The position numbers were made by a program, and so were the translations under genes. From Ricordea florida (Eukaryota; Cnidaria; Anthozoa; Corallimorpharia; Ricordeidae), in contig OX453286.1 of the NCBI GenBank assembly GCA_949710005.1, positions 6,501,450 through 6,565,449 of the forward strand: a stretch of 64,000 nucleotides of DNA. The letters run 5' to 3'. Below the pieces are notes generated by a model that was not told the DNA's origin, made no database searches, and worked only from the letters and a program-made list of their open reading frames with translations. Shown here in pieces: positions 21,064 through 32,751 of the stretch (position 1 is the first letter of the stretch; the number at the start of each line of letters is the position of its first letter).

Positions 21064-21505
21064 ACGCACAAAAAAGTTGTTTTATTTCTCGGGCTACCTG
21101 ACAAAGATGCATCGAAACCTGTAGCGCGACACTTTAATCTACCTAACCACTCAACTCACAACATGGCAGTATGTGGCCTTTCCGTGCATCAGGGCAACAC
21201 GGAAAGCCGTAAAAACCTAGAACAGAAGTTTATCTTCCAGCTCGGTTCTCTTAATCCCCTCGGTATCAACGAACGTTTCTCATTCATTTAATCATTCATC
21301 TAATTTATTCACTTCCATTCACACATTGCTATGGTTCCACCAATAGCATGGCTCCAAACTTCTCTATATAAATTGTACGTAACCCACAATCCTCTCATTT
21401 GCTCCGACGAAGGGCTAACGCTCGAAACGTCAGCACCTCCCATTCACCGTACGGTGGTATAACTTACTTAATCAACTCGTTTGATTTATCCAATTTCTTG
21501 TACCT
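21064..21505 (+). mobile_element. Penelope-like element, 3' end (GIY-YIG tail and 3' region)
   Basis: The frame ending at 21291 encodes the last ~70 residues of a Penelope-like GIY-YIG endonuclease: PVARHFN..NH, a Met/Gly-rich strand, then LEQKFIFQLGSLNP.GIN, with the conserved metal-binding Glu and the final Asn. The reverse transcriptase part is missing (5' truncation). The following ~210 bp end in CTCGTTTGATTTATCC and contain a hammerhead-like motif at 21411-21434. Parts of the same 3' region recur at 23225-23455 (opposite strand) and twice at 42730-42920. Confidence 0.8.
21411..21434 (+). ncRNA. Hammerhead-ribozyme-like motif in Penelope 3' region
   Basis: The order fits a minimal type I hammerhead: a 3-bp helix I (GCT/AGC), core CCGACGA, a helix II GGGC/GCTC with loop TAAC, then GAAAC directly followed by GTC (a two-base-pair helix III without loop, as known for Penelope-like elements). 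The core differs from the consensus CUGANGA at position 4 (C for U), so cleavage may be weak or lost. Confidence 0.5.
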
Positions 21506-22250
21506 GAAAGGTAGGCCGAGTCTAGGTTTCGGTTTTCTGTCTATCAGTCTATCGTCATGTCACGATTATATATGCTGACGTAATGCATGCAATCGAGACC
21601 ATTCAAGAAAACGAGGCGACTTACATACTGACATGTTTACTGGAAATTATGGCGAATCTATTTTCTTCTGGGACGCTCAAAATACATAGAAACGCACACG
21701 CCGTTCGCGGTAGACCCACACTAAATTATGTCGAGCGTTGTCGGAATAGGTTGTCGATCCACGAATTCTTTAGCTCAGAGTTCAAACTAGTTTTCTATTG
21801 TTATCGACCGCTTCTGATAGTGGGAGGGCCGGTTTGCAAGCAGTCACCCTTACTTCCTCTGTCTTCCCTAGAGGAAGCAGCTTTGTCTCCTGAATAAGCA
21901 AATTAACGTAAGTTGAATGGCGCACCCTTTTCCTTCATACATTTTGGCTAGCCGACTTCCGCTTCGAAAAAATACGCTGGCGCGCTTGTCACAGGTTACG
22001 TAATAGCTTTATGTTTTGCACTCAACCGTGGCATCCAGTCCTCCCCAATCCTCATGAAAGGTATTTTGGTTTCAGCTTTCTTCCCGGAGAATTCCGGTTA
22101 CAAATGTCCCGTTACAACGAGCTTTTCTCATAACGGAAATTCAGGTTATCGTTGAAACAGTTATGAACGGTGGGCTCCTGACGGTGTGTAGTGAATTTTG
22201 GATGTAAATAACTAAACCATGTTAAAGAATTTAGTGCGTTCTGTTCAGTT
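21506..22250. other. Intergenic, no supported gene
   Basis: Nothing recognisable on either strand. Confidence 0.3.
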
Positions 22251-22255
22251 CCCAC

Positions 22256-22486
22256 CAGAAACCCGTAAGACTTGAAAACGTGTAACTCACGTTCACAGCT
22301 TATCCAGATTCAATATTTCCCAAGTACCGAATTTGGAAACTGCTTGCCCCAATCTTTGAGCTTTTTGTCACTGATTGGTTCATATTGTCTCTTGCTTTCC
22401 AAATATGGTAGTTGGTAGATTAAATGTGGACAGGCTGTGGTTCAAGACACTTTAAGGACAGTTACACGTTTCAACTCTTTGTTTCT
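22256..22486. mobile_element. MITE family C, copy 1 (ends CAGAAAC..AGACTTG)
   Basis: Long inverted ends containing AAGACTTGAAAACGTGTAAC and ACCATATTTGGAAA-type blocks. Two further copies are at 40979-41324 and 52801-53159. Confidence 0.7.
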
Positions 22487-23224
22487 GTTCCCACGGAAGA
22501 ACCTACATATATATCAGGGTGCATCCCATTCTTTTCTGCTCCCTGATATACTTTATAACAAGAAACTTTGGTGACACTTAAATTTAACGAATTTAGCGAT
22601 TTTTCAAAACATCGCTAAATTAAAATCTACCAACATTAAGTGTAGCTAAATTTAAATCGTCGCTAAAGTGAGCACAATATGAAATTTTGCCATCTAGTCC
22701 GTTTCACACGATCACGCTATCTTACGGTCGTTTATGACGTGTATTGGATGTCTACGTTGAGTTTTTTTTTTTTTACAGAGAAACTGGAAAATTCTCGCAG
22801 AAAGTCGAAATAAACACAGGGTTTTCGTGTCCAACGCGCCAATTTCTAATCTCGGAAAGAAATTTGATCGTGGCATATTTTGATCACGTGCTAGGCAACC
22901 ACTTCTGAGCCGTGAGCGCGCGTCACGCAATCGACAAAACAATGGTATAAATTATAATTTTCGTCAAGCTTAATGTTAACTCTTGATTACCTTTGAGCCT
23001 AAAATTTACCCTTTCTTTTCAAAATCGTTATCAAAAATTCGTAGGCGAACCTCATCTTACGGGTAGTGAATGGTAAATGCGAGACTTTGCGAGACTGCGA
23101 GACTGGCGTTTTTCTTTGCGAGCCCGAGACATTTTGACGTTTAAAGCCTGGTTTTCACTACGACGCAAGCATAAGCAAATAAAAACAAAGAAAAACGTGT
23201 CCTGTGGGGCTTTACAAGACAAAA

Positions 23225-23455
23225 GAAATTGGATAAATCAAACGAGTTGATTAAGTAAGTTATACCACCGTAAGGTGAATGGGAGGTTCTGACGTTTCGA
23301 GCGTTAGCCCTTCGTCGGAGCGAATGAGAGGATTGTGGGTTACGTACAATTTATATAGAGAAGTTTGGAGCCATGCTATTGGTGGAACCATAGCAATGTG
23401 TGAATGGAAGTGAATAAATTAGATGAATGATTAAATGAATGAGAAACGTTCGTTG
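23225..23455 (-). mobile_element. Penelope-like element 3' end, reverse copy
   Basis: Matches 21275-21500 in reverse: AAATGGATAAATCAAACGAG-type end, ACGTTTCGAGCGTTAGCCC (hammerhead-like core, 23288-23321) and the last codons of the endonuclease. Only the last few residues of the protein remain. Confidence 0.75.
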
Positions 23456-23629
23456 GACGGTGTTTTTCTTTGTTTGTTCCTTTGTCTTTACTTTGCTTAG
23501 CTTGGTCTTATGTTGATGTCTTACGCTTGACTTCATTCCTTTGCGTTCGTTCTCCTTTGTTTTCTGCTTATCCTTGTGCTTGTGTCGTAGTGAGAACCTT
23601 TTTCCGTAGCAAGGGACTGGGCTCCTGGG

Positions 23630-23958
23630 ACTGGTCATTATTTATCGGGAGGAGGGAGGGGGAGGGGGGCTGGTGCAATGTAAAATATGCCATGCTTGAT
23701 TTTTTGCTGACCCCCACCCGTCCCCCCTTGTCCTCCGGCGTGCATGAAACTGATTTTTAGGTGTTAATAAAAGTTGTTTTTATAAAGTTATTTTAAAAGG
23801 CTGTATTTGTTGATGGCATCCAGATGCAGCTTTTAATGTTTTTGCTGGCAAAACGTTTGCATATCTTTTTAATGCCCCTCGTTTAAGCCATGCATAAGAA
23901 ATGGTGCCCCACGCCATATTTGCAACGGCCCTCCCTCCCGATAAATAATGCCCAGTCC
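23630..23958. mobile_element. Short inverted-repeat element inside the pogo-like relic
   Basis: GGACTGGTCATTATTTATCG at 23630 is mirrored by the inverted GGACTGGGCATTATTTATCG ending at 23958. About 330 bp, non-coding. Confidence 0.5.
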
Positions 23959-24829
23959 CTAAATCATCATTGTGTGGGATATTTCGATGGCAAGAGAGAC
24001 TTTGCCGAGAATGTCGCAAACTATTTGAGTGCTCATGATCCGGGCTTGAATTTCCGGAAACTGTTTGAAGCCAGGAGCACATTATTTTCAGTCCTGTTGA
24101 AACCTGTTTTCACCGTTCACGATTTGCACTGTACCTTGTGTCAAATATCAGCAAACGCTGTGTGGTTGTCAGCAGAGTTTCATGGCATGTAATTTTTTTT
24201 TGTTTGCAAGAAGGAACACACTCTTCTGAGTTTATTAATTCATCATTGAGTTATCAAATCAAATCAGGAGCCACTCCTGATCAAATACATTATCACAAGC
24301 CTTCATTGCAGGCTTTCGCCAAATATATACCTTGTTCAGATGTACGTGAGACTAGTAGATTAATTGAACGGTTAATCCATCAAATTGATCAAAAGTTGTT
24401 GTGGATAACATATCAACGAGGCGTTAGTCGAGTTCGCTAACTCCTGCTTATTTCGGGGAAGCTTAGTTTTTCAGACGAGAAGGTTGTTCATGTTGATATA
24501 TGGTTCCCTTTACCTTGCAAAAAACTTTCACTTGTAATGCGTACCTCAAAGTCTTGCTAAATATGAACATAAATTTATTTATTATTGTCTGATCACGTGA
24601 CTTATTTGCCCTACAAACTTGTGTGTTGTTCTTTTTTGTCAACTAAGTAGCTTACATGAAGTATTAAGTGATATACCGCTGTTTAACAATCATGTGTGTT
24701 CTTAGCCTCGATCTACAACTGCGATTTAGCTTCTCCCTGACGCATTTGCCTGATCAAGAAGATGCAATTTTAGGACGCAATGAATACAACCAAGTTGCGG
24801 ATGCAGTGGTTGATCTCGCTAGACCACAG

Positions 24830-26270
24830 CATTTACAGTCGCGGAGTAAGAGAAGCAAATATCACCAGTATAGCGGAGAAGACCAGGCCAAAAGTACCAA
24901 ATATTCTTGTGAGCATGGAAACAAGAAAGCCCTTCAGCATTTTTCTAAGGAATATCCTAATATGAAAGAAAGCACACCGTGCAATTTTAAGAAAGCTTAC
25001 CAAGATAGACTGTTAGTTCAGAGACCGCAAGATAGACTGTTAGTTCAGAAACCGCAAGATAGACTGTTAGTTCAGGGACCTCAAGATAGACTGTTAGTTT
25101 AGAGACCGCAAGGAAAAACAAGTCAAGTCGCTTGAGAGATTACCACGTGGTCGTTCCCCTTTGCTTCTTGAGCTTGACTGTAAACTAGTTTCATTTATGA
25201 AAAAACCTCGGAGCCAGAGGAGGAGTGGTAAATGGCAGCGTGATATCTGCAGCTGCAAAAGGGCTGATTACAAGCAATCGATCGTTTCATCAAAGGTATA
25301 ATTCCTTTGAGACTATACGTGGCCGAATACAGTCAGTATATAGACGCTGTAACTTTTCTCGGCGGGCAGGCGCTACAACAAGGCAACCAGTTGCCTGGGG
25401 CATGCATGAAGAGTGCAAACTTTCTTTTCTCACTGACAGTGACAAATGCATCAAAAAGCATAAGATTCCACCAGAGCTGACTCGTACTCAATGCAGATCA
25501 GATCTCCAGTTCATGTGTCTGTACTGGTAGAATGACAATGGCCGAGAAGAATTCGCAGTCAGCGCCAATCAAAGGACTAACAGACAAGAGAAATATCACA
25601 CTCACTTTCGTGATTTCTTTGGCTGGGGAGTTTTTGCCGATGCAAGTGATAAACCAGGGCAAAACAAAAGCAAGTCTTCCTCGAAACTTTGTATTTCCAA
25701 AGGGCTTTTGTCTTACGCAAAACCCAAAAAAAACTACTCCAACGAAGAGGAAACTCTTAAACTGATTGATTCCATTATTAACCCATATCTGGTACAGACA
25801 CGCCAGCAGTAGAAGTTTCCACCAACCTAGAAAGCAATACTCATCTGGGATGTTTTTAGAGGCTAGAAAACAGAAAGAGTTTCGTCGAAACTGACTTCTT
25901 TAAGCATCGAAATCGTATCTGTCCCTGCGAGCATGACTCATATTTTTTTTAGCTTTAAACTTAACAGTTAATGGCCAGGCTAAGAAATTCTGCAATCAGA
26001 AGTTTACCATGATGATCTGGTACTCGGAAGAGGTTCAGAGGCAGTTAGACAGTGGGACAAGCTATGAAGACATAGAGGTTGATCTCCGTATCTCTGTTAT
26101 CAAGCCACTACACGCAGGCTGGCTTGTCACATTGTGCGATTATCTAACCGGCGCTGAAGGAAGGAGATGTATCCTCAAAAGATAGGATAAAACGGCAGTC
26201 AAGGAAATTGCCAACAGCGACAAACCACTACCACCTATTCATCCATTTGAAGAAATCTGCCGGGCTTGAT
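24830..26270 (+). pseudogene. Pogo-like DDE transposase, broken
   Basis: Pieces in several frames follow the order of a cnidarian pogo-like transposase: an N-terminal basic helix-turn-helix (KYHQYSGEDQAK, then FSKEYP), a middle region ending with IPPEL, a DDE core segment (KGLTDKRNITLTF, then FLPMQV, SLPRNF), YSNEEETLKLID, and a C-terminal DLRISVIKPLHAGWL block. Frameshifts near 25530, 25730 and 25860 and several stops break it. A 27-30 bp tandem repeat (25004-25103) has expanded inside the coding part. It cannot make an active enzyme. Confidence 0.7.
25004..25103 (+). repeat. Four-unit minisatellite inside transposase relic
   Basis: Four near-identical units of CAAGATAGACTGTTAGTTCA plus a variable GAGACCG-type spacer. 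In frame it repeats QDRLLVQ with R/K/G-P. Confidence 0.85.
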
Positions 26271-26424
26271 CGGTGTTGTTAGAATGTTAATGGCGAAAAT
26301 TAAGTGACTTATGCTCCGAAATTTACGAAAAATCGCTAAATTTAAGTGTCGCTACATACGGATTTTTCAAATAAAAATCGCTAAATTAACGTGTCGCCAA
26401 AATTTCATGTAAGAAGGTATATCA

Positions 26425-27695
26425 TTGATCACGCGCGGGAGCCGTACTGGAAGAATATCGGACCTCCAATCTTGGACAAAACGTTTGGGACAGTTTCCAA
26501 GATTTCCTTTGAAACAGCAGCATCTCTAATTCCCCCTCCCCCCCCCCCTGAACAATGTTGATCACCGGAAGTTAAACACATGTGCAACATATTGTACAGT
26601 TTCTGTAGTTCAACACTGTGTAGGGGGAAGCGGGGGACAAATCTTTGTAAAACATTTCTGGAGAGATGTATATCGGCTGTTTTTAAATTATACAGAAATA
26701 GACGAAGAACAGGTCAACTGTCCCATAAGATTTAGTCCACGATTGTCGGTCATGGCAGACCCAGCAAGGTCCACTACAAAACTGTAAACTGTGCTGGAGC
26801 AGCGTTTCATGCTGTATTTATGCATCACAATGGTATGCCTATACAGACGTAATAAGAGGACAACAGCGGGCTTTGCTGACTATGATATCGGGAAGTGATG
26901 CATGAACACGTTCTAGCCTTTCAACAAATGCAAGAGTACAAAGACTGAAAACTTAGACAAATATTTAGATAAAGTAAAACCTCGCTAGGAAACTACTGTT
27001 AAACAACGTTTTTTCGATGCGATATATTTTATCACTTTAACTGATTTTAATTCAATAATGACGTCTTTCCATGGAGGTCGAGACTCCTTTTCAAATATAA
27101 AATATCATGTTAATCTTCTCAGTGTCATGCATGACGTCACGCTCCCACGGACCTTAAGTTTAAGGGCCGCGGCAAACTAGCCCATTTATTTGTCGCGAAA
27201 CTGCAGATTTTTTGTCGGGGTCAAATCGGGTTAGAAGTTGTCGGGCCATCGGCTGCCCGCACGCTAGCCGACTTTTTGTCGCGACTAACCGGTTTGAGGC
27301 TTCGATAATGACTGTAAATAGACCATCTAAAACTAGGAAACACACAAACGATCCCGTCTAGTTTGGTTTACCGCACATTTACACTTCAGTGGCAATTTCC
27401 TGCCATGATTTTTCCTTCATGATAAGTTAAGTTGAATTTATTTTCCTCTTAGTATGTAATCATTAATATCGTTAATATCGTTTAGTGTATCAGTAGCCTC
27501 TTGTCGTAACTGTTGTTATTTATTACTAGTAATACCGTTAGTTATCAGTAGTCTCTAGTCATTGTTGTCAATCTTAGTTTCTTTAGTTATGTTGTTACTT
27601 TTAGTTGTATCTTTTTTCTATAAACATGACCAGCCTAGATTAGCTTAGCTACCCGCGGGCATGTTATTGTAGTCTTACCTCAAAACAGAATAAAA
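26425..27695. other. Intergenic with a possible decayed element
   Basis: The region 27165-28080 contains related GCACGCTAGCCGACTTTTTG and GCACACTAGCCGAAAAA-type stretches that may be element ends. No gene is supported. Confidence 0.3.
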
Positions 27696-27795
27696 TCAAA
27701 TGTATGTATGTATGTGTGTATGCATGTATTTATGTATGTGTGTATGCATGTGTGTATGTATGTGTGTATGTATGTACGTATGTATGTATGTATAT
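27696..27795. repeat. (TATG/TGTA)n microsatellite
   Basis: About 100 bp of imperfect TATG/TGTG/TGCA tetranucleotides. Confidence 0.9.
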
Positions 27796-28149
27796 GCCTC
27801 TGTTGCTGTAGTTAGGCGATGTGATGTTAAAAAGACATTCATAGCATTACCAAGCAGCAACAAGCATGTTCTCTTTTACAGTTGTCCATTCCACGATCTC
27901 CGCGCTGATCTCAACTTCCATCTTCGCCATGTTGGAAAAGGCGCTTGTTCACGTGACTCTCTAGCACTGAGATCTAGCACTGTCAGATATCACCCGACAA
28001 GCCCCGATCTAGTCGCAGAGTAGTGTGAATTCACCGCACACTAGCCGAAAAAAAAATCGGCTCGTGTGCGGCGGGCGAAACTCATTCAATTCGACCTTCC
28101 CAGAGCGTAGTCCCTCTGCATATATAAGTAGTTCGATCCATAGATGAAT

Positions 28150-28740
28150 TAAAAAAATACACTGTACAGTAAAACAAACAGTACCACAGTACAGTACTGT
28201 TCAGTAGCATTACAAAAAATGGTCACACTGCATGGTTTGATACACAGATGAAAAAGTTAGAATCACACTGTATAGTAAAACAAACAGTACCACAGTACAG
28301 TTCAATAGCTTTCCAAAGAATGGTCACACTGCATGGTTTGATTCACAGATGAAAACGTTAGAACCACACTGTACAGTAAAACAAACAGTACCGCAGTATG
28401 TATTGGTCAGTGGCATTCCAGAGAATGGTCTCATTGCATGGTTTGATTAGAAAAGTTGGAGCCTAACTTGAAGGTAAAGCACACAGTACCATAGCACAGT
28501 ACTGTCTAGTAGGTTTTCAAAGAATGATCACCCTGCCTGGTTTGCAAGTTAGGACCATGCACCGCTTTGTTGTAAAACAAACAGTGACACAGCAAAATAC
28601 TGTTTACCAGCTTTTTAAGAATGGTCACACTGCATTGTATGATCCGCAGATTAAAAAGTTGGAACTATACCGCTGTAGAGTAGAACTAACTACTGAACTA
28701 ACTACAGTACAGGAACTGTTCAGTAACTACCTAAGAAATA
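28150..28740 (-). repeat. 106-bp satellite, about 5 units, reverse orientation, decayed
   Basis: Units with CATGGTTTGAT(A/C/T)CACAGATGA and AACAAACAGTACCACAGTA. The right-hand units diverge strongly and have indels. Confidence 0.8.
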
Positions 28741-30295
28741 ATACTTCCTGAAAACGCTGTACATCGGACCGAAAGATGTAGGAAATTCAATTCGCGGATG
28801 GATTTGAATTAATTTTGCTCTCTGCTTTGTTCTGAGAGCTGCAAAGGCCTAGCCATACTTTCAATTCAATATCCACGTTACATAAATAGTTAGAGTTTTT
28901 CACAGAAATTGTCTGTTTAGAATTTTTGGTCAAGGATGCACACAAAGTTAAATTTCAAGAAACAATTGAAGAAACATTCTTGTATTTCCTTTCCAAACTC
29001 TTTTATTGTAAATTATTATGAAGGAAAACGGTAGGAAATTGTTCAGAACCTTCTTACTTTTTTCGTGAATAATATTATGATGGAAATAGTTTGTTTCGCG
29101 TCGTCATATCAAGTCACCAAATTTGCAACTAATCCCACGGTTTTGTCCTCACGAAAATTCACAATTGCAGTATTAGTTTTTGACAATCAATTCTGTAAAA
29201 AAAAGGTTATTCACGTCAATCAAAGTTAATATTTGCCACTTAAACCTTACTTCAACGAGTCGGAAATGTTAGCGTCCCAAACATGGCGCCCACAGAATTG
29301 AATATTTTACCCACGACTTCCGAACGAATGAAAAAGCCCTTTGAATCGAATATCGTACATAACTCTATGCAAGTATTTTAAGTAGTTTATTTTTCACCAC
29401 CGTTTAAAACCGATGGAAATTTCAAAAGTATTATTGTGTCAATTTGTTTTGAATGAACTGCAAGACTTTGTCTTCAGGATTTCGCTTTGAATAAACAGTA
29501 AGTAAGGGCGAAAATGATTAATGGACGCAGTAGTAAGAACGCAATAAATTTAATAGTCATCGATATTGGAATTAATTGCTTGTCATTCAAGAAAACAACA
29601 ATTCAGAAGTCGACATTCTTGAAGGACGTCTGAAGTTAGTTCACCACCAATATATCTTCCCTCGTAAATGAAACATTCAAAGCGTCTTTTTGTTATCATA
29701 CTTGTGTTCGGTAATGAAGAAGGCCGCACTCTGTCTCTACTGTGGTACTGTTCAGTTGTTTTTCTATTCAGTGTGATATTCACTTTTCTATAATTGGTCC
29801 GTTTTCGTTATTACCCGTAAGAAAGCTATTGAATAGTGCTGTACTGGGGTACTATGCACCGGTTTATTTTTTTTACAGTGTGGTTTGTGAAATCAATACC
29901 GAGGCAGCGACCGTTAGTTCGCCTATTGTCAGGTGGTGGTGCTCGGCGTTCCAAGAAGAAATTTTGAGTTCTTATCCTTTTTGTATCTGGTAATTTTATC
30001 TTAGCTATCTAATACGTGAGGGTCGAGGACTCAAAACCTTGAATATGAGATACTTGACCGTTATAATATCTGACCACAGTTACACGTCACATGTCATAAT
30101 TAGAACAAAGTTCTCCGACAAGATATATCTTGTGGGAAGCATTGTCTTTGTAGGACGATCAATATTCACCATCATTAGCCGTTCTTCGGCTGTACAAATT
30201 TCCCTGTGTTAAATTGACCTTGGATAACCGTTTTGTCAAGCGTTAGTAAAGCCCGGCACTCTCCCAAGGAAGGAAATCGCCAACGGATTCCTAAA
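28741..30295. other. Intergenic / upstream of the two-pass membrane gene
   Basis: No gene or element seen. The end probably includes the promoter and 5' UTR of the plus-strand gene at 30296. Confidence 0.3.
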
Positions 30296-32020
30296 ATGAC
30301 ATCTCGAGCGGACAACAACGCTTCACGAGCTGAAAATAGTCACTATGGACAGCGTCGAGCTTCGAGAGGTGAAATTCGTGGCATAGAATCAAGAGAGCGA
30401 GCAAGTCAAACGTCTTTGCAAAGAAAGAAGGTTTTCTGGCTCGGCCTTCTGTCCTGTGTCTGTGTTTTGGGTTTGGTAGGTATAACCGTGGTTGCAGTCA
30501 TTCATTTTCAAAACCCTGCTGGCAGTGAAGTCAATACAGTTGGCGCGGGAGCTCTGATTGGGTTCGGATTTTTATTAATTGTAGTACTAGCGTGGTCGAT
30601 TGTGATTTACGCCAAGTTCGGTGGCTCGTCTACGAGACGCGATTCCCAACGATCTGGCCGCCGAGATTCGGAATCTGACGCTCTTACGATATCGTCTTCA
30701 GCGAGGGTGCCGTCAACCATCTCGACAAACATGTCAACAGCAAACAACCGGCTTAGGTCATTACTTGCAGCAAATACGCAACAAAGGGACAATCCCATTG
30801 GGAGCACTAACAGAAGACAACACACAGGACAGGACCGAGTTCAGAACGATCAAGCACGAACAGATATCGATCGCAGGGCAATTGTTCATTTTGATGGGAA
30901 TTCTCGCGCTTCCCCAACGTATTCTTCTCCTCGAATTATGTCAACGGAGCATCACGAAAATCGCCGAAGGGGAACAATTGAAATTCGTGCCCCCGAGTGG
31001 CAACGGACCGAAGCAGCGAGATTAGTCTTCGATTATAACCGTGATGTTCATCGATTTATTCAGCCAATGAGGCCATTTCTTCCAGCATATCAACCTCCAC
31101 AGTTTGGAAGTTTTAGGTTACCAACCTTTCATGATCATCATCCCCCGAGCTCTCCACCGCCAGCTTATGATAGAGTCTTCGGTAGAAGCCAAAGGAGCGA
31201 ATCTACAACGTCAGATGAAAGCTGTCCAAATCCGCCTTCCTATCAGTCCGCCCCCCCGTCACCCTCGCCTTCCTCAGCTCTTACACAGCAGGTACGCGCC
31301 ACTTTACATTTCAATCCAACCCATCGTCGTCCAGTTCTGGTGTCTCCTTCTTTCGTTCTTCCTCCTGTTACCAATGCCTCCTCTGAGATCTCCACTCAGT
31401 CTGTAAATCGGTTGCAGGGAGCGCATTCCGCCCAAAACTCAGGAACGGCGTCGAGAGAAACTACCATGCGTTTCAACTATCCAGATCAAACCTCATCCAC
31501 TTCGGTACCTGTACCCTCCGAGATGTTTATACGCGTACATTCGACCCCTTCTCAGCAGCACACGCAGACGTTGAGTCCTTCTTCACCCGAAAGATCCTCA
31601 CCAGGGAGGCCGTCTTTATTCACTTCGGTTCCTTCTCCCTCCGAGATGTTCATCCGTTTGCATTCCATGCCCTCCCAGCGGTACACGCAGACCTCAACAT
31701 CACGTCCTTCTTCACCCGTCGGACCCTCACCAGAAAGGTCTTCTCCCTCTTCGCCATCATGTCAAGAAATCTTGGGCTCTGCGACACACTCTATCTTGTC
31801 CCCTAGACGGAACACAGCTTCGCCGCATCTTTCTGCAACCTTGACGCAATCAGGTCGTGGTTTACGCATTACTCGTACACCAAGGGTCCTACCCCCTACC
31901 ATACAGGAGGAAGCCACTAGCGAAAGGGAAAGGAACAGAAGAGAAAATGATACGGGGACAGACGAGCAAAGGCCAGGCGTTATCCTGGTGTATTTGGCCC
32001 AGTCAGATCAGCAGGTCTAG
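30296..32020 (+). CDS. Two-pass membrane protein with long Pro/Ser-rich tail
   Basis: 574 residues from the ATG at 30296; the frame is open 63 bp further upstream but only from a non-ATG codon. A basic N-terminus (1-45) precedes two membrane helices (about 46-70 and 83-106). The remaining 470 residues are disordered and rich in Ser, Pro, Arg and Thr. Two PPxY motifs (PPAY, PPSY) could bind WW-domain ubiquitin ligases. A duplicated segment reads PSEMFIRVHS and PSEMFIRLHS. The twin-helix layout recalls the smaller genes at 9394 and 15846, but no shared residues are convincing. It is intronless and the function is unknown. A satellite block follows 30 bp after the stop. Confidence 0.7.
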   Translation: MTSRADNNASRAENSHYGQRRASRGEIRGIESRERASQTSLQRKKVFWLGLLSCVCVLGLVGITVVAVIHFQNPAGSEVNTVGAGALIGFGFLLIVVLAWSIVIYAKFGGSSTRRDSQRSGRRDSESDALTISSSARVPSTISTNMSTANNRLRSLLAANTQQRDNPIGSTNRRQHTGQDRVQNDQARTDIDRRAIVHFDGNSRASPTYSSPRIMSTEHHENRRRGTIEIRAPEWQRTEAARLVFDYNRDVHRFIQPMRPFLPAYQPPQFGSFRLPTFHDHHPPSSPPPAYDRVFGRSQRSESTTSDESCPNPPSYQSAPPSPSPSSALTQQVRATLHFNPTHRRPVLVSPSFVLPPVTNASSEISTQSVNRLQGAHSAQNSGTASRETTMRFNYPDQTSSTSVPVPSEMFIRVHSTPSQQHTQTLSPSSPERSSPGRPSLFTSVPSPSEMFIRLHSMPSQRYTQTSTSRPSSPVGPSPERSSPSSPSCQEILGSATHSILSPRRNTASPHLSATLTQSGRGLRITRTPRVLPPTIQEEATSERERNRRENDTGTDEQRPGVILVYLAQSDQQV

Positions 32021-32051
32021 GCTGCTAGTCTAGGTGGATCAGCGAACTATG

Positions 32052-32335
32052 CATTGTGACCATTCTTTGGAAAGCTACTGAACAGTACTGCACTGTGGTA
32101 CTGTTTGTTTTACTATACAGTGAGGTGCTAACTTTTTCATCTGTGGATCAAACCATGCAGTGTGACCATTATTTGGAAGGCTAATGAACAGTACTGTACT
32201 GTGGTATTGTTTGTTTCACTATACAGTGTGTTTCTAACTTTATTATCTGTGGATCAAACCATGCAGTGTGACCAGTCTTTGGAAAACTACTTAACAGCAC
32301 TGTACTATAGTACTGTGTTTACCATAAAGCGTTGT
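32052..32335 (+). repeat. 106-bp satellite, about 3 units, forward orientation
   Basis: The conserved CATT/CAGT position recurs at 32061, 32167 and 32273, exactly 106 bp apart. Starts about 30 bp after the stop of the upstream gene. Confidence 0.88.
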
Positions 32336-32539
32336 TCTGGCCGCCTTGACAGATATAGTTTCGTTCTCGCGTTTTATTCGACAAGCCTTCTTTAGTTCTG
32401 CAAACACGGTCGTGCTTGTAAAACGCCCTTGATCATTTTATGAAAAGTTCCTTCTACCCAATTTTTTGTATTCTATCGTCGGTGCCCTTGTGAGTTTTTA
32501 TTCTAATTCTTAACATTTTCGTTAATATGGTTAACAATA

Positions 32540-32588
32540 ATAATAATATTAATATTAAATAATAATAATAATAATAATAATAATAATT
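32540..32588. repeat. (AAT)n microsatellite
   Basis: An AAT repeat that also marks the left side of the larger trinucleotide tract. Confidence 0.9.
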
Positions 32589-32751
32589 TCAAAGACCGCT
32601 CTCCTTGGCACAGCAAGAATCCTGAGAAAGGTACTGGAGCAATGAAAGCCACGATAAACCCTGGGTTTCCATAGGCAACGTGTTGCTGCCTGGCACCCAA
32701 GAAGATAACCCTGATCCAACTGTTGGAAAGGCTGGTGCAGAATCTATCGTA

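Larger units (their letters stand above)
22544..26424 (+). mobile_element. Pogo-like DNA transposon relic, about 3.9 kb
   Basis: Inverted termini near 22544-22670 and 26290-26424 match over TGATATAC, ACTTTGGTGACAC and repeated AATTTAGCGATTTTT blocks. Inside, on the plus strand, lie remains of a DDE transposase (24830-26270). The element has been invaded by a Penelope end (23225-23455) and a short inverted-repeat element (about 23630-23958). The link between these termini and the transposase is inferred from position and orientation. Confidence 0.6.

Noticed and set aside
27700..28023. 107-codon frame
   Set aside because: Starts in a tetranucleotide microsatellite and has no recognisable domain.
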